Part shown: positions 1 through 10,534 of the stretch, one piece after another
Layout: every line of letters starts with the position of its first letter
Numbering within the stretch: the first letter of the stretch is position 1
Origin: Rhynchopus sp. YZ270_cl-10
Lineage: Eukaryota > Euglenozoa > Diplonemea > Diplonemida > Diplonemidae
Length of the DNA: 64,000 bases
Reading direction: 5' to 3'
NCBI GenBank assembly: GCA_964035575.1
Contig: OZ037870.1
Location: 1-64,000 of the forward strand
Position numbers and translations under genes: made by a program
Notes under the pieces: model-generated
What the model was told of the DNA's origin: nothing
Seen by the model: the letters and a program-made list of their open reading frames with translations, nothing else
Database searches by the model: none

Positions 1-2669
1 TTCCGGAGAGCCACCAAGTTAGCGCCGGCGAAGAACTCAGCCACCTCCACTGGAGCATTTCCTCGTGCCAAAGACGTCAACACTGCGGCCAGCGCTGCCA
101 AAGTTCCCTTAGCCCGCCTCTGTAGGCAAAGTGTACGAAGGTGCGCGCCCGTCACGTTCGAGGGACCCGCCGCCGATGACTTCGGCATGCTCCGCAGGGC
201 CTTCATCACCTCCACCACTGTCACCGGTGGGACCTCCTGAGGCTGTGGCCAATCCGCCTGCTCCAGGGCCTTGGCATCAGCTGCGGCTGGGTGCTTCGTC
301 TGAAGCTTTTCCAGCGTCGCCGGTGTCTGTGGGGCGAGGCCGTCGCTGGTAGCGCATGACATGGCCTGGCTCGGGAGTCCTGCTCTCGCTTTGGCTATGG
401 TGCGCTTCCGTCTCCCTTCGTCAGTGTCTTCATCCGACCACCCAGAGGGCCTTGGCTTCCGCTCCTCTACCGTTTGCTCCCACAGGGCGACATACTGGCC
501 AGCCTTCCAAGCCTCCAAGTCCTTCCCCCAGGTGCTCGTCAAACGTCGCTCCTGGTCCTTGCCCCCTCGCTCTGTCCGTGTCCGGTGCAACACTGTGAAG
601 AACAGTGCAAGGCGCTTCCAGGCCACCTCGTCCTGGTACTCCAGGATGTCCATGAGGACCCTCAGGAAGAGCTCGCTGTACAGCTGCAGGTGTTTGTCTG
701 GGCACCCGCCCTTCAGCTGGATCCTGGTGGTCCCCATGACTTCAAAGGAGGGGAGGTCATCCTGATCTGTCAGCATTCCTCGACTGGAGGGAGACGGAGC
801 GGTGAAGCCTTCTTCGCCAAAGTGCACCGTACAGGTGTTGCAGACCTCCTTGCTCTGCGGCAATAGCATGTCGCACTGATCGTTCGCACAGCGCGACATG
901 CCCAAGTGGCCCAACAGCTCGTCGGGGATGTACGCTCCATCCGCCTGGTGGCGACGCATGTGCTGCAGCAAGCCCTTACGAGACAGGCCCCCGACCGCAT
1001 CACTCGAAGACAAAATTCCCGCTCTGCATCCATCAAAGGGGCAGAACACCCGATCCGCATTGATGTGTCCCAGCTTGGTAGCCAGGGGGGCGGTGGTGGT
1101 GGTGTTGGTGGGGATGATGCCATCCAAATGCGCTGTGTCCAGCACTGCCTGCCGAGCCTCCTTCCTCATCTTCTCTGCCATCCCCTCCTTGGTCTTCCCC
1201 ACCTCCGGGACAAGCTCCACTGCCTCAAAGTGAGAGTCACAGAGAGCGATGACGACCGTGGGAAGTTTCGCTTGGAAGCTCTCCGCGTACGACTTGGCGA
1301 CTCTTTTGCTACCAGGGGTGATGCGCACGAGGGGGTTCTCTTCCGACGCCTGCACTACCACGATGTTGATGCGGGATGCTGTCGCGGTGAGCTGAAGCCC
1401 CAAGTGGTTGAGGTGGGCCTCGCCGGTCACACCATTGGCAAACTCCGTCATGGCCTCCTGCGACCCCAGCACCTGCACCAGGCGGTTCGACACCTCCACT
1501 GCTGTGTCATACAGCTGCTTGCGCATTGCCCTCACGTCCGGCTGCGTGTCGTGGTCCCAGAGGTGTAGTGCCACATAACCACAATCATTTGTGGACACGT
1601 TGGGGATGCGTTTAGCTCCAAACTTCGCCAGAGTCGCGTCCACAGACACCGCTTGCTCTGTATACGCAGGAGCGTTCACGTTTGCGCACCCACCGGTCAA
1701 CGCAAACGGGGACAAGCTGATCGGGTGCTCCGGATCCGCAGGGGCAGGGCGCAGGTCCCAGGGCGTCACCGCTCGCCACAACAGCGACAGCAAGACCAGT
1801 AGGGACACCACCAGCATGCCAAATGCCATCCCGATCCTACGAGTCCACCTGCGTGCTGCCACACGGCGCACCTCCAAGAGAAGAACCCAGCCAAGTGGGC
1901 GCGCGACGCCGACCAGTGCCACAAAACCCGCCAAACAACCACCTGCGGACCATGCAACCCACACCCACTCGGCTGCACACACCGACAACTGACCCACCCC
2001 CATCACACTGGCCCTCACCAAGCTGGCAGCCACTCGGATCCCTCCGGTCCATCGGCGCACTCGCTCGCTCGCCCCTTCCAGCCACCGCCATCCTCTCCGA
2101 ACGCGGCACAGTCCCCGCAGCACACCCACCCCCAGCACCTCCGCGTCCCGAAAAAGCGCGCAACCCAAAACATGTGGCGCTGACCTCCCAAGCTCAGACC
2201 CCACAAAAACCAGAACCCAGATGGCCACACACTGCAAAGCACCTCTCAACGCATCGGCGACCCTGATCCTGCGGAAAACTGGGTGCGCTGCCGGAGAGGG
2301 CGGACGATTGCAGGGCGCCTTGCGCCGACGGAGCCTGCCCGCCTGTGACTTGGTCCAGTTCAAGGACCGGTGTCCTCGTCGCGTCCTCCTGGTCCTCCTG
2401 CCCACTAGCCACAAAATGAGATGACTGAGGGTAGGGGCGCGTCTGTCCTTCCACAGATCCAGGACCGCGAACGACACAAACACTCCCCACTCAGGTGCCT
2501 CGACTACCCAGCAGGGGTCAGGTTGACGCAAGGAGGTGAAGACCTCCCAGAGGTTGCACCACCAGTCGAACCAAAACTCTATCTGTACACACCCCTTTTG
2601 CCACACCCGCATCATCACACAGCCACTCTGTCCTTCTCGCCCCTCAAGGCTGACCCCGAACACCAGCAT
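1..2669 (-). CDS. LINE (non-LTR retrotransposon) ORF, 3' end beyond window: OTU-like protease, C2H2 finger, start of reverse transcriptase
   Basis: Reading the minus strand gives one frame open from the window edge to at least 2669, with in-frame ATGs at 2669 and 2003; the true start is unknown. In order I see a hydrophobic stretch near 1830, then NDCGYVALHLWD (Cys codon 1581-1583) and, about 115 residues on, DSHFEAVEL (His codon 1230-1232). This is the Cys/His layout of an OTU-type cysteine protease. A C2H2 finger (CPFDGCRAG...HMRRH, about 965-1055) and a CxxxxC/CxxC cluster follow (about 830-900). At 100-210 comes SMPKSSAAGPSNVTGAHLRTL-like sequence and then FFAGANLVAL, the usual lead-in to a LINE reverse transcriptase; the palm lies outside the window. 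Which LINE clade it belongs to cannot be decided. The N-terminal 220 or so codons above 2003 are Arg/Trp-rich and may be non-coding read-through. Confidence 0.7.
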   Translation of the reverse strand, partial: MLVFGVSLEGREGQSGCVMMRVWQKGCVQIEFWFDWWCNLWEVFTSLRQPDPCWVVEAPEWGVFVSFAVLDLWKDRRAPTLSHLILWLVGRRTRRTRRGHRSLNWTKSQAGRLRRRKAPCNRPPSPAAHPVFRRIRVADALRGALQCVAIWVLVFVGSELGRSAPHVLGCALFRDAEVLGVGVLRGLCRVRRGWRWLEGASERVRRWTGGIRVAASLVRASVMGVGQLSVCAAEWVWVAWSAGGCLAGFVALVGVARPLGWVLLLEVRRVAARRWTRRIGMAFGMLVVSLLVLLSLLWRAVTPWDLRPAPADPEHPISLSPFALTGGCANVNAPAYTEQAVSVDATLAKFGAKRIPNVSTNDCGYVALHLWDHDTQPDVRAMRKQLYDTAVEVSNRLVQVLGSQEAMTEFANGVTGEAHLNHLGLQLTATASRINIVVVQASEENPLVRITPGSKRVAKSYAESFQAKLPTVVIALCDSHFEAVELVPEVGKTKEGMAEKMRKEARQAVLDTAHLDGIIPTNTTTTAPLATKLGHINADRVFCPFDGCRAGILSSSDAVGGLSRKGLLQHMRRHQADGAYIPDELLGHLGMSRCANDQCDMLLPQSKEVCNTCTVHFGEEGFTAPSPSSRGMLTDQDDLPSFEVMGTTRIQLKGGCPDKHLQLYSELFLRVLMDILEYQDEVAWKRLALFFTVLHRTRTERGGKDQERRLTSTWGKDLEAWKAGQYVALWEQTVEERKPRPSGWSDEDTDEGRRKRTIAKARAGLPSQAMSCATSDGLAPQTPATLEKLQTKHPAAADAKALEQADWPQPQEVPPVTVVEVMKALRSMPKSSAAGPSNVTGAHLRTLCLQRRAKGTLAALAAVLTSLARGNAPVEVAEFFAGANLVALR

Positions 2670-2690
2670 ACCTCGCTCACCACCCCCTAA

Positions 2691-3930
2691 GTTGTTGTTG
2701 CTGCGTCTGCTGTTGATGTTGGTGCTGCTGTTGGACCTGCTGTTGGAACTGCTGCTGCAGAAGTCTATGGAACTGCAGTTGAAACTGCTGTTGTGCCTGC
2801 TGTTGGAACTGCTGCTGGAACTGCTTTTGGAGACGCTGTTGGACCTGCTGTTGGAACCGCTGCTGCAGAAGTCTTTGGAACTGCTGTTAAAACTGCTGTT
2901 AAGCCTGCTGTTGGAACTGCTGTTGGACCTGCCGTTAGAGCTGCTGCCGCAGAAGTCCTTGGAACTGCTGATGAAACTGCTGTTGTGCCTGCTGTTGTGC
3001 CTGTTGCTGGAACTGCTTTTGGAAACGCTGTTGGAACTGCTGCTGCAGAAGCCATTGGAACTGCTGTTTAAACTGCTGTTGTGCCTGCTGTTGGAACTGC
3101 TGCTGGAACTGCTGCTGGAACGGCTGTTGGAAACGCTGCTGCAGAAGTCTTTGGAACTGCTGTTGAAACTGCTGCTAAGCCTGCTGTTGGACCTGCTGTT
3201 GGAGCTGCTGCTGCCGAAGTCTTTGGAACTGCAGTTGAAACTGCTGTTGTGCCTGCTGTTGGAACTGCTGCTGGAACTGCTTTTGGAGACGCTGTTGGAC
3301 CTGCTGTTGGAACCGCTGCTGCAGAAGTCTTTGGAACTGCTGTTAAAACTGCTGTTAAGCCTGCTGTTGGAACTGCTGTTGGACCTGCCGTTAGAGCTGC
3401 TGCCGCAGAAGTCCTTGGAACTGCTGATGAAACTGCTGTTGTGCCTGTTGCTGGAACTGCTTTTGGAAACGCTGTTGGAACTGCTGCTGCAGAAGCCATT
3501 GGAACTGCTGTTTACACTGCTGTTGTGCCTGCTGTTGGAACTGCTGCTGGAACTGCTGTTGGAGACGCTGCTGGACCCGCCGTTGGAGCTGCTGCCGCAG
3601 AAGCCATTGGAACTGCTGTTGAAACTGCTGTTGTGCCTGCTGTTGGACCTGCTGTTGGAGCTGCTGCTGCAGAAGTCTTTGGAACTGCTGTTGAAACTGC
3701 TGTTGTGCCTGCTGTTGGAACTGCTGCTGGAACTGCTGCTGGAACTGCTTTTGGAAACGCTCTTGCTGCTGCAGAAGCCGTTGGAACTGCTGTTTAAACT
3801 GCTGTTGTGCCTGCTGTTGGACCTGCTGTTGGAACCGCTGCTGCAGAAGCCTTTGGAACTGCTGGTGAAAAAGCTGCAGAGCCTGCTGTTGGAACTGCTG
3901 CTGTAAAGGCCTTTGGAACTGCTGCTGCTG
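2691..3930. repeat. Degenerate 15-bp-based minisatellite with nested duplications
   Basis: The tract is built from variants of GCTGTTGGAACTGCT. Longer blocks are duplicated inside it: about 300 bp starting near 2762 reappears almost unchanged near 3218. Because the unit is a multiple of three, all frames are open for long distances: Leu-rich and Ala/Val/Gly-rich on plus, Gln-rich on minus. The plus frame beginning at 2691 reads as PAVGTAAGTAVG-type repeats but contains in-frame stops at 3069 and 3795 where a GAA codon has become TAA. I see no flanking unique coding sequence and do not call a gene. Confidence 0.85.
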
Positions 3931-4286
3931 CACACCAGGGGTGATACTGGGACCCCACCCAGGACTCCGAAGATTTCGTTTTTGCTGCTATCACAGTTGC
4001 AGCCACTGATGTGGTTGGGCATACATTGCCTCTTTTTGGGGATATCATGGGGGGAAGGGGGGTGTGGGTTGTTATGACAACAGTTCTTTACTTTGTTGCC
4101 TCCACACACGTTTTTGTTGCTGCTATCAAAGCTGCAGCTGCTTGGGTTGTTGGGCTCAAGAGGCCTCTTTTTGGGGTAAAAAAGGGGGGGAATGGGGCTC
4201 CTGCCACTGATGAGGAAGCTGTTGTAGCATAGGAAGCTGCCGCTCCTGCTGTTGGTGCTCCTGCTACTGCTGTTGATGCAGCTTAT
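3931..4286. repeat. Non-tandem spacer with two related copies of about 85 bp
   Basis: Two diverged copies of the same segment, about 3978-4062 and 4109-4193, share TGCTGCTATCA...GCAGC... and end in CCTCTTTTTGGGG followed by a G-run. They separate the two Leu/Ala minisatellites. The Ala-rich plus frame continues here with a TGA near 3945 and a TAG near 4228, so no intact gene is supported. Confidence 0.5.
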
Positions 4287-4363
4287 GTTGTTGCTGCTGT
4301 TGCTGCTGTTGCTGCTGTTGCTGCTGTTGCTGCTGTTGCTGCTGTTGCTGCTGTTGCTGCTGT

Positions 4364-4396
<33 letters not shown>

Positions 4397-4441
4397 AGCT
4401 GGTGTGGCATATGTTGTTGCTGCTGCTGTTGGTGTAGCACC

Positions 4442-4482
<41 letters not shown>

Positions 4483-4525
4483 ATGTTGCTGCTGTTGCTG
4501 CTGTTGCTGCTGTTGCTGTTGTTGC

Positions 4526-4559
<34 letters not shown>

Positions 4560-4650
4560 CTTGCTGTTGCTGCTGTTGCTGCTGTTGCTGCTGTTGCTGC
4601 TGTTGCTGCTGTTGCTGCTGTTGCTGCTGCTGTTGGTGTAGCACCTGCTG
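4287..4650. repeat. GCTGCTGTT trinucleotide-type microsatellite
   Basis: The tract is nearly pure 9-bp units of GCTGCTGTT with interruptions. It would encode poly-Leu and poly-Ala/Val on the plus strand and poly-Gln on the minus strand. Its open frames come from the composition and are not called as genes. Confidence 0.9.
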
Positions 4651-5032
4651 CTGTTGCTGATGCAGACATGCAGCACCACCCACAACGCCCCCAAAAGGGC
4701 CTTCCTCCTCATTTTTAAAAAAGCAAAAACCAAAAAACGAAAACAAAGAAGGACAAGACACACTACTCCTTGCGCTTCGCCGGCCTGCACTCCTCAACCG
4801 TTGCCCAGGGACCGCCCCGTGGAGGCGTACAAGGCTCACAATAAAACAAAGGAAAGGGGGAGGGAGGGAGGGTAAAAAGAAAGGACAAGTGTGTTGTAAT
4901 GTGTAAAAAATGGTCCCCTGTAAATTTTTAGTAGTTTTCTTTTTGAAAATTTGTCAGAACTTCTGTAAGTGTGACCTGACCCGACTGACTGACACCCAAA
5001 AGGGACTTCCAGAACTCTTCCCAATACATATT
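4651..5032. other. Intergenic, no gene seen
   Basis: Short A-rich and mixed sequence between the two repeat arrays. No open frame with family resemblance, no RNA gene and no terminal repeats were recognised. Confidence 0.6.
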
Positions 5033-6520
5033 AAGCTAAGGAGCTAAGGAGCTAAGGAGCTAAGGAGCTAAGGAGCTAAGGAGCTAAGGAGCTAAGGAGC
5101 TAAGGAGCTAAGGAGCTAAGGAGCTAAGGAGCTAAGGAGCTAAGGAGCTAAGGAGCTAAGGAGCTAAGGAGCTAAGGAGCTAAGGAGCTAAGGAGCTAAG
5201 GAGCTAAGGAGCTAAGGAGCTAAGGAGCTAAGGAGCTAAGGAGCTAAGGAGCTAAGGAGCTAAGGAGCTAAGGAGCTAAGGAGCTAAGGAGCTAAGGAGC
5301 TAAGGAGCTAAGGAGCTAAGGAGCTAAGGAGCTAAGGAGCTAAGGAGCTAAGGAGCTAAGGAGCTAAGGAGCTAAGGAGCTAAGGAGCTAAGGAGCTAAG
5401 GAGCTAAGGAGCTAAGGAGCTAAGGAGCTAAGGAGCTAAGGAGCTAAGGAGCTAAGGAGCTAAGGAGCTAAGGAGCTAAGGAGCTAAGGAGCTAAGGAGC
5501 TAAGGAGCTAAGGAGCTAAGGAGCTAAGGAGCTAAGGAGCTAAGGAGCTAAGGAGCTAAGGAGCTAAGGAGCTAAGGAGCTAAGGAGCTAAGGAGCTAAG
5601 GAGCTAAGGAGCTAAGGAGCTAAGGAGCTAAGGAGCTAAGGAGCTAAGGAGCTAAGGAGCTAAGGAGCTAAGGAGCTAAGGAGCTAAGGAGCTAAGGAGC
5701 TAAGGAGCTAAGGAGCTAAGGAGCTAAGGAGCTAAGGAGCTAAGGAGCTAAGGAGCTAAGGAGCTAAGGAGCTAAGGAGCTAAGGAGCTAAGGAGCTAAG
5801 GAGCTAAGGAGCTAAGGAGCTAAGGAGCTAAGGAGCTAAGGAGCTAAGGAGCTAAGGAGCTAAGGAGCTAAGGAGCTAAGGAGCTAAGGAGCTAAGGAGC
5901 TAAGGAGCTAAGGAGCTAAGGAGCTAAGGAGCTAAGGAGCTAAGGAGCTAAGGAGCTAAGGAGCTAAGGAGCTAAGGAGCTAAGGAGCTAAGGAGCTAAG
6001 GAGCTAAGGAGCTAAGGAGCTAAGGAGCTAAGGAGCTAAGGAGCTAAGGAGCTAAGGAGCTAAGGAGCTAAGGAGCTAAGGAGCTAAGGAGCTAAGGAGC
6101 TAAGGAGCTAAGGAGCTAAGGAGCTAAGGAGCTAAGGAGCTAAGGAGCTAAGGAGCTAAGGAGCTAAGGAGCTAAGGAGCTAAGGAGCTAAGGAGCTAAG
6201 GAGCTAAGGAGCTAAGGAGCTAAGGAGCTAAGGAGCTAAGGAGCTAAGGAGCTAAGGAGCTAAGGAGCTAAGGAGCTAAGGAGCTAAGGAGCTAAGGAGC
6301 TAAGGAGCTAAGGAGCTAAGGAGCTAAGGAGCTAAGGAGCTAAGGAGCTAAGGAGCTAAGGAGCTAAGGAGCTAAGGAGCTAAGGAGCTAAGGAGCTAAG
6401 GAGCTAAGGAGCTAAGGAGCTAAGGAGCTAAGGAGCTAAGGAGCTAAGGAGCTAAGGAGCTAAGGAGCTAAGGAGCTAAGGAGCTAAGGAGCTAAGGAGC
6501 TAAGGAGCTAAGGAGCTGAG
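5033..6520. repeat. Tandem array of 8-mer GAGCTAAG, about 186 copies
   Basis: The unit GAGCTAAG repeats without visible substitution for about 1488 bp; only the first unit (TAAGCTAAG) and the last (GAGCTGAG) differ. A period of 8 steps through all reading frames and carries TAA, so it cannot encode protein. The core AGCT is palindromic. The homogeneity points to recent expansion or gene conversion. Confidence 0.97.
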
Positions 6521-7550
6521 GATGTGGAAAAGGCAAAACCAGGTGATGCGAAAATAAAGTAAACCCCCTGCTGTTTTGTTCTTTTGGTTTGAAAATACCA
6601 CAACAGTATTCAACCTCTGCCTCCCTGGAAGGCTGGAAAAAAAGTGATAAAAAAAGGTTCAAAAGCAGTCCAGTTGTGAGTGAAAGATTGCTTCCGAAAG
6701 CTGGCTCCTGTATTTTGTTGTGTAGACAATCACTTCGCTCCAAAAACGGAACAAAGTTCTGTACTGCAGAAGGTATAGACGTCGGCCGTCCTGAACCCTA
6801 AAGAGCAACTTTTATTTCTTCACAGAATTTCACTATTTTCCCAAGTGTGAAGTGCGTGAAGGGTGTTTGTAGGTTATGGTACATGAGTATCACCCTGGTT
6901 GTCAAGGTTGTCAAGAAGCCAAGGGGGGGACTCTTAGGGGGGGAGGGACTTAGAAGAGAGCTATTAAGTGGGGGCGTGTAACGGAGGGGGGGAGGGTTGA
7001 ATCACTAAGTCACACAGCTGTACAAAAACCCACAAAAACCTCATGTTCGTTCCCGAACTCCACTCGTAGTATTTTTTTTTGTTTTGTGTTTTGAAAACTT
7101 TGTTGTATTAGTGTAGCCACCCGAGGATGAACTCCACTCTAGTTTTTTGTTCGCGTTTTCTCTGCTTGTTCTCTTTTTCCCTCTTTTTTTTCATAAGGTT
7201 TGCGTGTTTCTGACTGACAGAGAGTCTGAAACGGGTCCTCGTTGCTTTACGAGTATGTAAATATGTCTAACTTTCGTAGTTTACTTATCATCCTCGAACT
7301 TTTCTTCACAAATGATTTCAACATTCCGTTTCCCTCCACTCGTGCCCAGAAACTCGCACTTTGAACAATATTTACACCGCGGCGCACATCTCTTAGTAAA
7401 AAGTAAAAAACTAAGGTTTTTAGCGCATTTTTTCCGCACTTATCCGCATTTTTTCAGCACTTTTCCGCACTTTTTGCTCCCAGCTTTCAGCCACACCAAC
7501 TTTTCCCCATTTTGGGGGGAAAGTCCATGAAAAAGTTCGTTGCATTCCCA
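6521..7550. other. AT-rich spacer with one copy of a dispersed repeat
   Basis: Positions 6713-6830 resemble 12391-12520. Both have TTGTTGTxxxGACAATCAC, then about 70 bp further on an ACCCTA-AAG-AGC/TAGC-AACTTTTATTT stretch. The remainder is G-tracts, T-tracts and AT-rich sequence in which I see no gene. Confidence 0.45.
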
Positions 7551-7746
7551 CTATGTTTCCGACTCGAAGTCTCTTTTTGGCCATGAAGACCTCTTCTCAT
7601 ACAACACACGCAACGGTCCTACCATGGGTTCCATCAACTCGGTGAGAGCGACGTTAAACGAACAAGCCTTAAACTCTGCTGCGGAGCTTTGTTGTGTCGA
7701 AAACAGGACCCCAAAGCACATGAACCCATCGCTCACATCCAGCTCC
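7551..7746 (-). pseudogene. Cut-off 3' piece of the P-loop ATPase gene, left of the TTAA transposon
   Basis: A minus-strand open frame runs into the TTAA at 7747-7750 and ends at a TAG at 7551. Read across a single TTAA it is in the same phase as the ATPase frame that enters the other side of the element at 9125. The piece holds about 64 codons, including GFMCFGVLFST and MVGPLRVLYEKR. No domain was recognised in it alone. The match of phase at an exact TTAA is the reason for assigning it to the ATPase gene. Confidence 0.6.
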
Positions 7747-7750
7747 TTAA

Positions 7751-9121
7751 CCCTTTAGACCCCAGATGGACATATATGTCCAAGCAAATCCCGACGAGCA
7801 ATGGGAAAAGTTCTACTCATTTTCGTAAAAACATTTTTTATATTTTGAAATATTTCGCGCTGATCTTTCAAAAGAAGCAAGAATCGAAAAGTTTTGTGCA
7901 TCGGATATTTATTTGGATGCTGGGGGGAAGGCGGGACCGCCACGGAAAATACTGTTTTTTGACCAACACCCCCTGAAATAACCCTCCTAATACTACTAGG
8001 CGATTACTGGGGTTCTACTCATTTTCAGAAAAACATTTTTTTATATTTTGAAAGATTTTTCACCGATCTTTCAAAATACGCCATCTAAGAACACTTTTAT
8101 GCATCTGGGTTTTCCTTGGATGCCGGGGAGCGTGAAAAAGTACTGAAAAAAGGTCACTTTTCAGAGCCTCCATGTGATCAAAAATTTTCTACTCGTTTTC
8201 GTGAAAACACTTTTTTTGTGTGGAAAGATTTCGTTCGCATCTTTCAAAATACGCAAAAATCGAAAACTTTATTGCATCTATGATATCCTCGGATTTTGGT
8301 GAGATTTTACCACCAAAATCATGGGTTTTAACGTTGCTAAGGTCGTCAGGCGAGTAGGGTTGATAAGTGGGGTTCTACTCATTTTCGGGAAAAGATTTTC
8401 ACATTTTTGGAAAGATTTGATGTCAAATCTGTCAAAAGAAGCAAGAATCGAAAACTTTTGTGCATCTGAGTGCACTTTGGAAGTCCGTGAGAACCACCAC
8501 CAAAATCACTGTTTTTTCTGACTATCCTTTGCCTTATTCCCACCCAAAACACACTATAAACCGGGTTTTCACTATTTTTTCGTATTTTAGGGTGCTTTTT
8601 TTGTGAATTTTCGGCACACAGGGTCGTTCTGACCCATTCTGGGGGTGTTTCGGACCTGTAGATGCCCAAAAACGTGAAAAAAATGCACTTTTACGTTGTG
8701 TAGTGGTGTTTCAGTGTAAATCGTTAGGGAAATCGATTTTTAGACATGCTGCTAACAGAGCTGCACTCATCTAAGTTGGGTTCTACTAGGACTTTTTGCT
8801 CGATTTTTTTTTCTTTGAAAAGATTTTGTGGCGAATCTTTCAAATAAAGCAGTTTTTGGGCGGCAATAATTTACTAGGGTTGTCTCGGCAGGTAGAGAGA
8901 GTAAAAAATCAAAAGGTCAATTTTATGCTCACCTCATTTTGGGGATAACATTTTTTTTCGAAAAAAAACTTAAAAAAATGGAATTGAAAGCCGTGTTCAA
9001 AATCTTTCAATTGCGGCCAGGTACGATCAAAAATTTGCATCTGGGGTCCCTTTACCGGTTGGAGAGCCCCAAAAACCAAAACTCAAAAGTGGGTCCAAAA
9101 AACGGCTTGGGGTCTAAAGGG
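7751..9121. mobile_element. piggyBac-like non-autonomous element, 1371 bp, TTAA-flanked
   Basis: The ends are perfect 13-bp inverted repeats: CCCTTTAGACCCC at 7751-7763 and its complement at 9109-9121. Each is flanked directly by TTAA (7747-7750 and 9122-9125). A TTAA target duplication with termini starting CCC is the signature of piggyBac-superfamily elements. No transposase-like frame is present, so it would need a partner elsewhere. The interior is AT-rich and made largely of a diverged repeat of roughly 175-200 bp. Its right tip supplies the last 20 or so codons of the interrupted ATPase frame, which ends at 9052. Confidence 0.85.
7812..8990. repeat. Diverged tandem repeats inside the piggyBac-like element
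   Basis: Repeated starts of the form GGTTCTACTCATTTTC, each followed by an A-rich/T-rich stretch, GATCTTTCAAAA and TTTTxTGCATCT, occur near 7812, 8012, 8188 and 8371. Weaker copies lie near 8779 and 8930. Spacing is about 175-200 bp. This is non-coding structure internal to the transposon. Confidence 0.7.
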
Positions 9122-10534
9122 TTAATAGGAGTATTCTTAAATATTTTCAGTCCGACACCATCGTCTACTCCGTCTTGCCCTGTGTACTTGACTTGCACCC
9201 CACCACACCACACAGTGTCGGAATCCTTGCGAAAAGGAAAGATACACTCCACCCCTTTTTCGGTTCGCCTACGAGAAACTATAATAGAACCTGCGTTGAG
9301 CGCCGATTTGCACCCCTCCACATTGTCGAAATTGTCGATCTGTTTGATTTTGTTGTTTGGTAATGTCAGCATCTCTGTCGCCATGTCTGAACACTCATGG
9401 AACGTCCCTCCACGGTAGTGCTCACGAAGCGATGTCTTGTGGTCCGATGGAAAGCTCAGCCGCCTTGCTTGCTCGAAGTACATGAACACTTTCTCTGGAA
9501 AAACTTCGCTTCCTCCTCGAGCTTCACTATCATTAAAAAACATCTTCCTGAGAACGTTGGGCAGGTCTCTGGTGTCATCCCCATTTGAGTTTTCTTCGGC
9601 CCACGCCCTAATAATCATCGGGTGCAGAAGGTATTTGCCCCCCCGTGTGTACAGCCATCCCATGCTTGCGAGGGACGTCGCTTGTTCATCAGTTAGGTCT
9701 TTCCCTTGTAACATGTTCATGACAGTGCCCTTGACAAGATTCTCCTGTGCGGAACTATACTTCTGGGAAGAGCTGTGGTCAAGTACAACTTGCAGGAATG
9801 CCGCGAGTTCCCTGGAAGAGACATCGTCCAGTGATTCCTTGCGCGGTGACGGCAGAAAATAGGAAAACAAGAGGTTGCTTAGAGTCCCGAGTAGAGTCTT
9901 GCATCACTACAAGATCGCAGATCAGTCTCCCTAACGTGTGGCAGTGCCCGTTCTCATGTGTTTTGAGGAGGTCGCATGGCATCTTCATTAATTCGTCGAC
10001 GCACACAACGAGGGTAGTGTCATCTTGCATGGTCAGCATATCACGGATGTGACCTACGGCATCAGCAGCAGTGCGTACCTTCGCAGCCTCTGCATCATGG
10101 AGTCCATGGAAGTTCAGCAGCTGCCTCATAAAAGTCCCCCGGTCTGGTGGTCCCCGCAGTGTTTCCGGGATATCGTGCTGCTCATTGTACGTCATTCTGA
10201 TGAACTTCACCGGCTTCTTTGCCTCCGCCATTGCAGCTACGACACCCCTCCCGACTGCTGATTCGCTTGAGCACAGTTCGTTGTGCAGACGTGTCTTCCC
10301 CATGCCCATCAGCCCCTTGTGGCAGAAGATCTTTGAGTGTGTGCCGTCCCTGCCATCAAGGTTTGTAGTGGCGAACGCACGGTCCTCTGGACTGCCAACA
10401 TTCAGCACCCCCTTGAGGTACTGTAGAGTCTCTTTGGCAGCCTCAGCTCCGACGTACGGATGACCCGCGAGAATTCTTTCGTTGAGTTTGTTGTTCCACA
10501 CCCACTTGGTCAGGTCCGGATCAGTTTGCATCCC
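9052..10534 (-). pseudogene. RHSP/Crinkler-like P-loop ATPase, main exon, interrupted by the transposon
   Basis: Walker A is GLMGMGKTRL (about 10290-10320) and Walker B is TLVVCVDELMKM (about 9985-10020), spaced as in the single-ATPase proteins called retrotransposon-hot-spot or Crinkler-type NTPases. The exon begins at 10534 after an ACAAACAG acceptor. The upstream T-rich codons are intron. An exon at 12141-12212 joins in phase. The conserved frame is spread over two overlapping minus-strand frames, so there is about one frame change, and the 3' part is split by the TTAA element. It may therefore be a dead copy. RHSP genes are known targets of transposon insertion. The cellular role cannot be read from the sequence. 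Confidence 0.6.

Noticed and set aside
906-1568. 220-codon plus-strand frame
   Set aside because: It lies opposite the LINE frame, which has recognisable protease, zinc-finger and RT lead-in motifs on the minus strand.
2536-4839. Poly-Leu, poly-Gln and poly-Ala reading frames
   Set aside because: The repeats have a 3n period, so every frame stays open. Starts are non-ATG or lie in unrelated sequence, and the best frame contains stops.
5033-6520. CRISPR array
   Set aside because: The units are contiguous 8-mers without spacers, and the DNA is eukaryotic.
6713-6830. Spliced-leader RNA gene
   Set aside because: The stretch is repeated and has structured-looking ends, but I could not fix a leader followed by a GT donor and an Sm-like site. 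It is left as an unclassified repeat.
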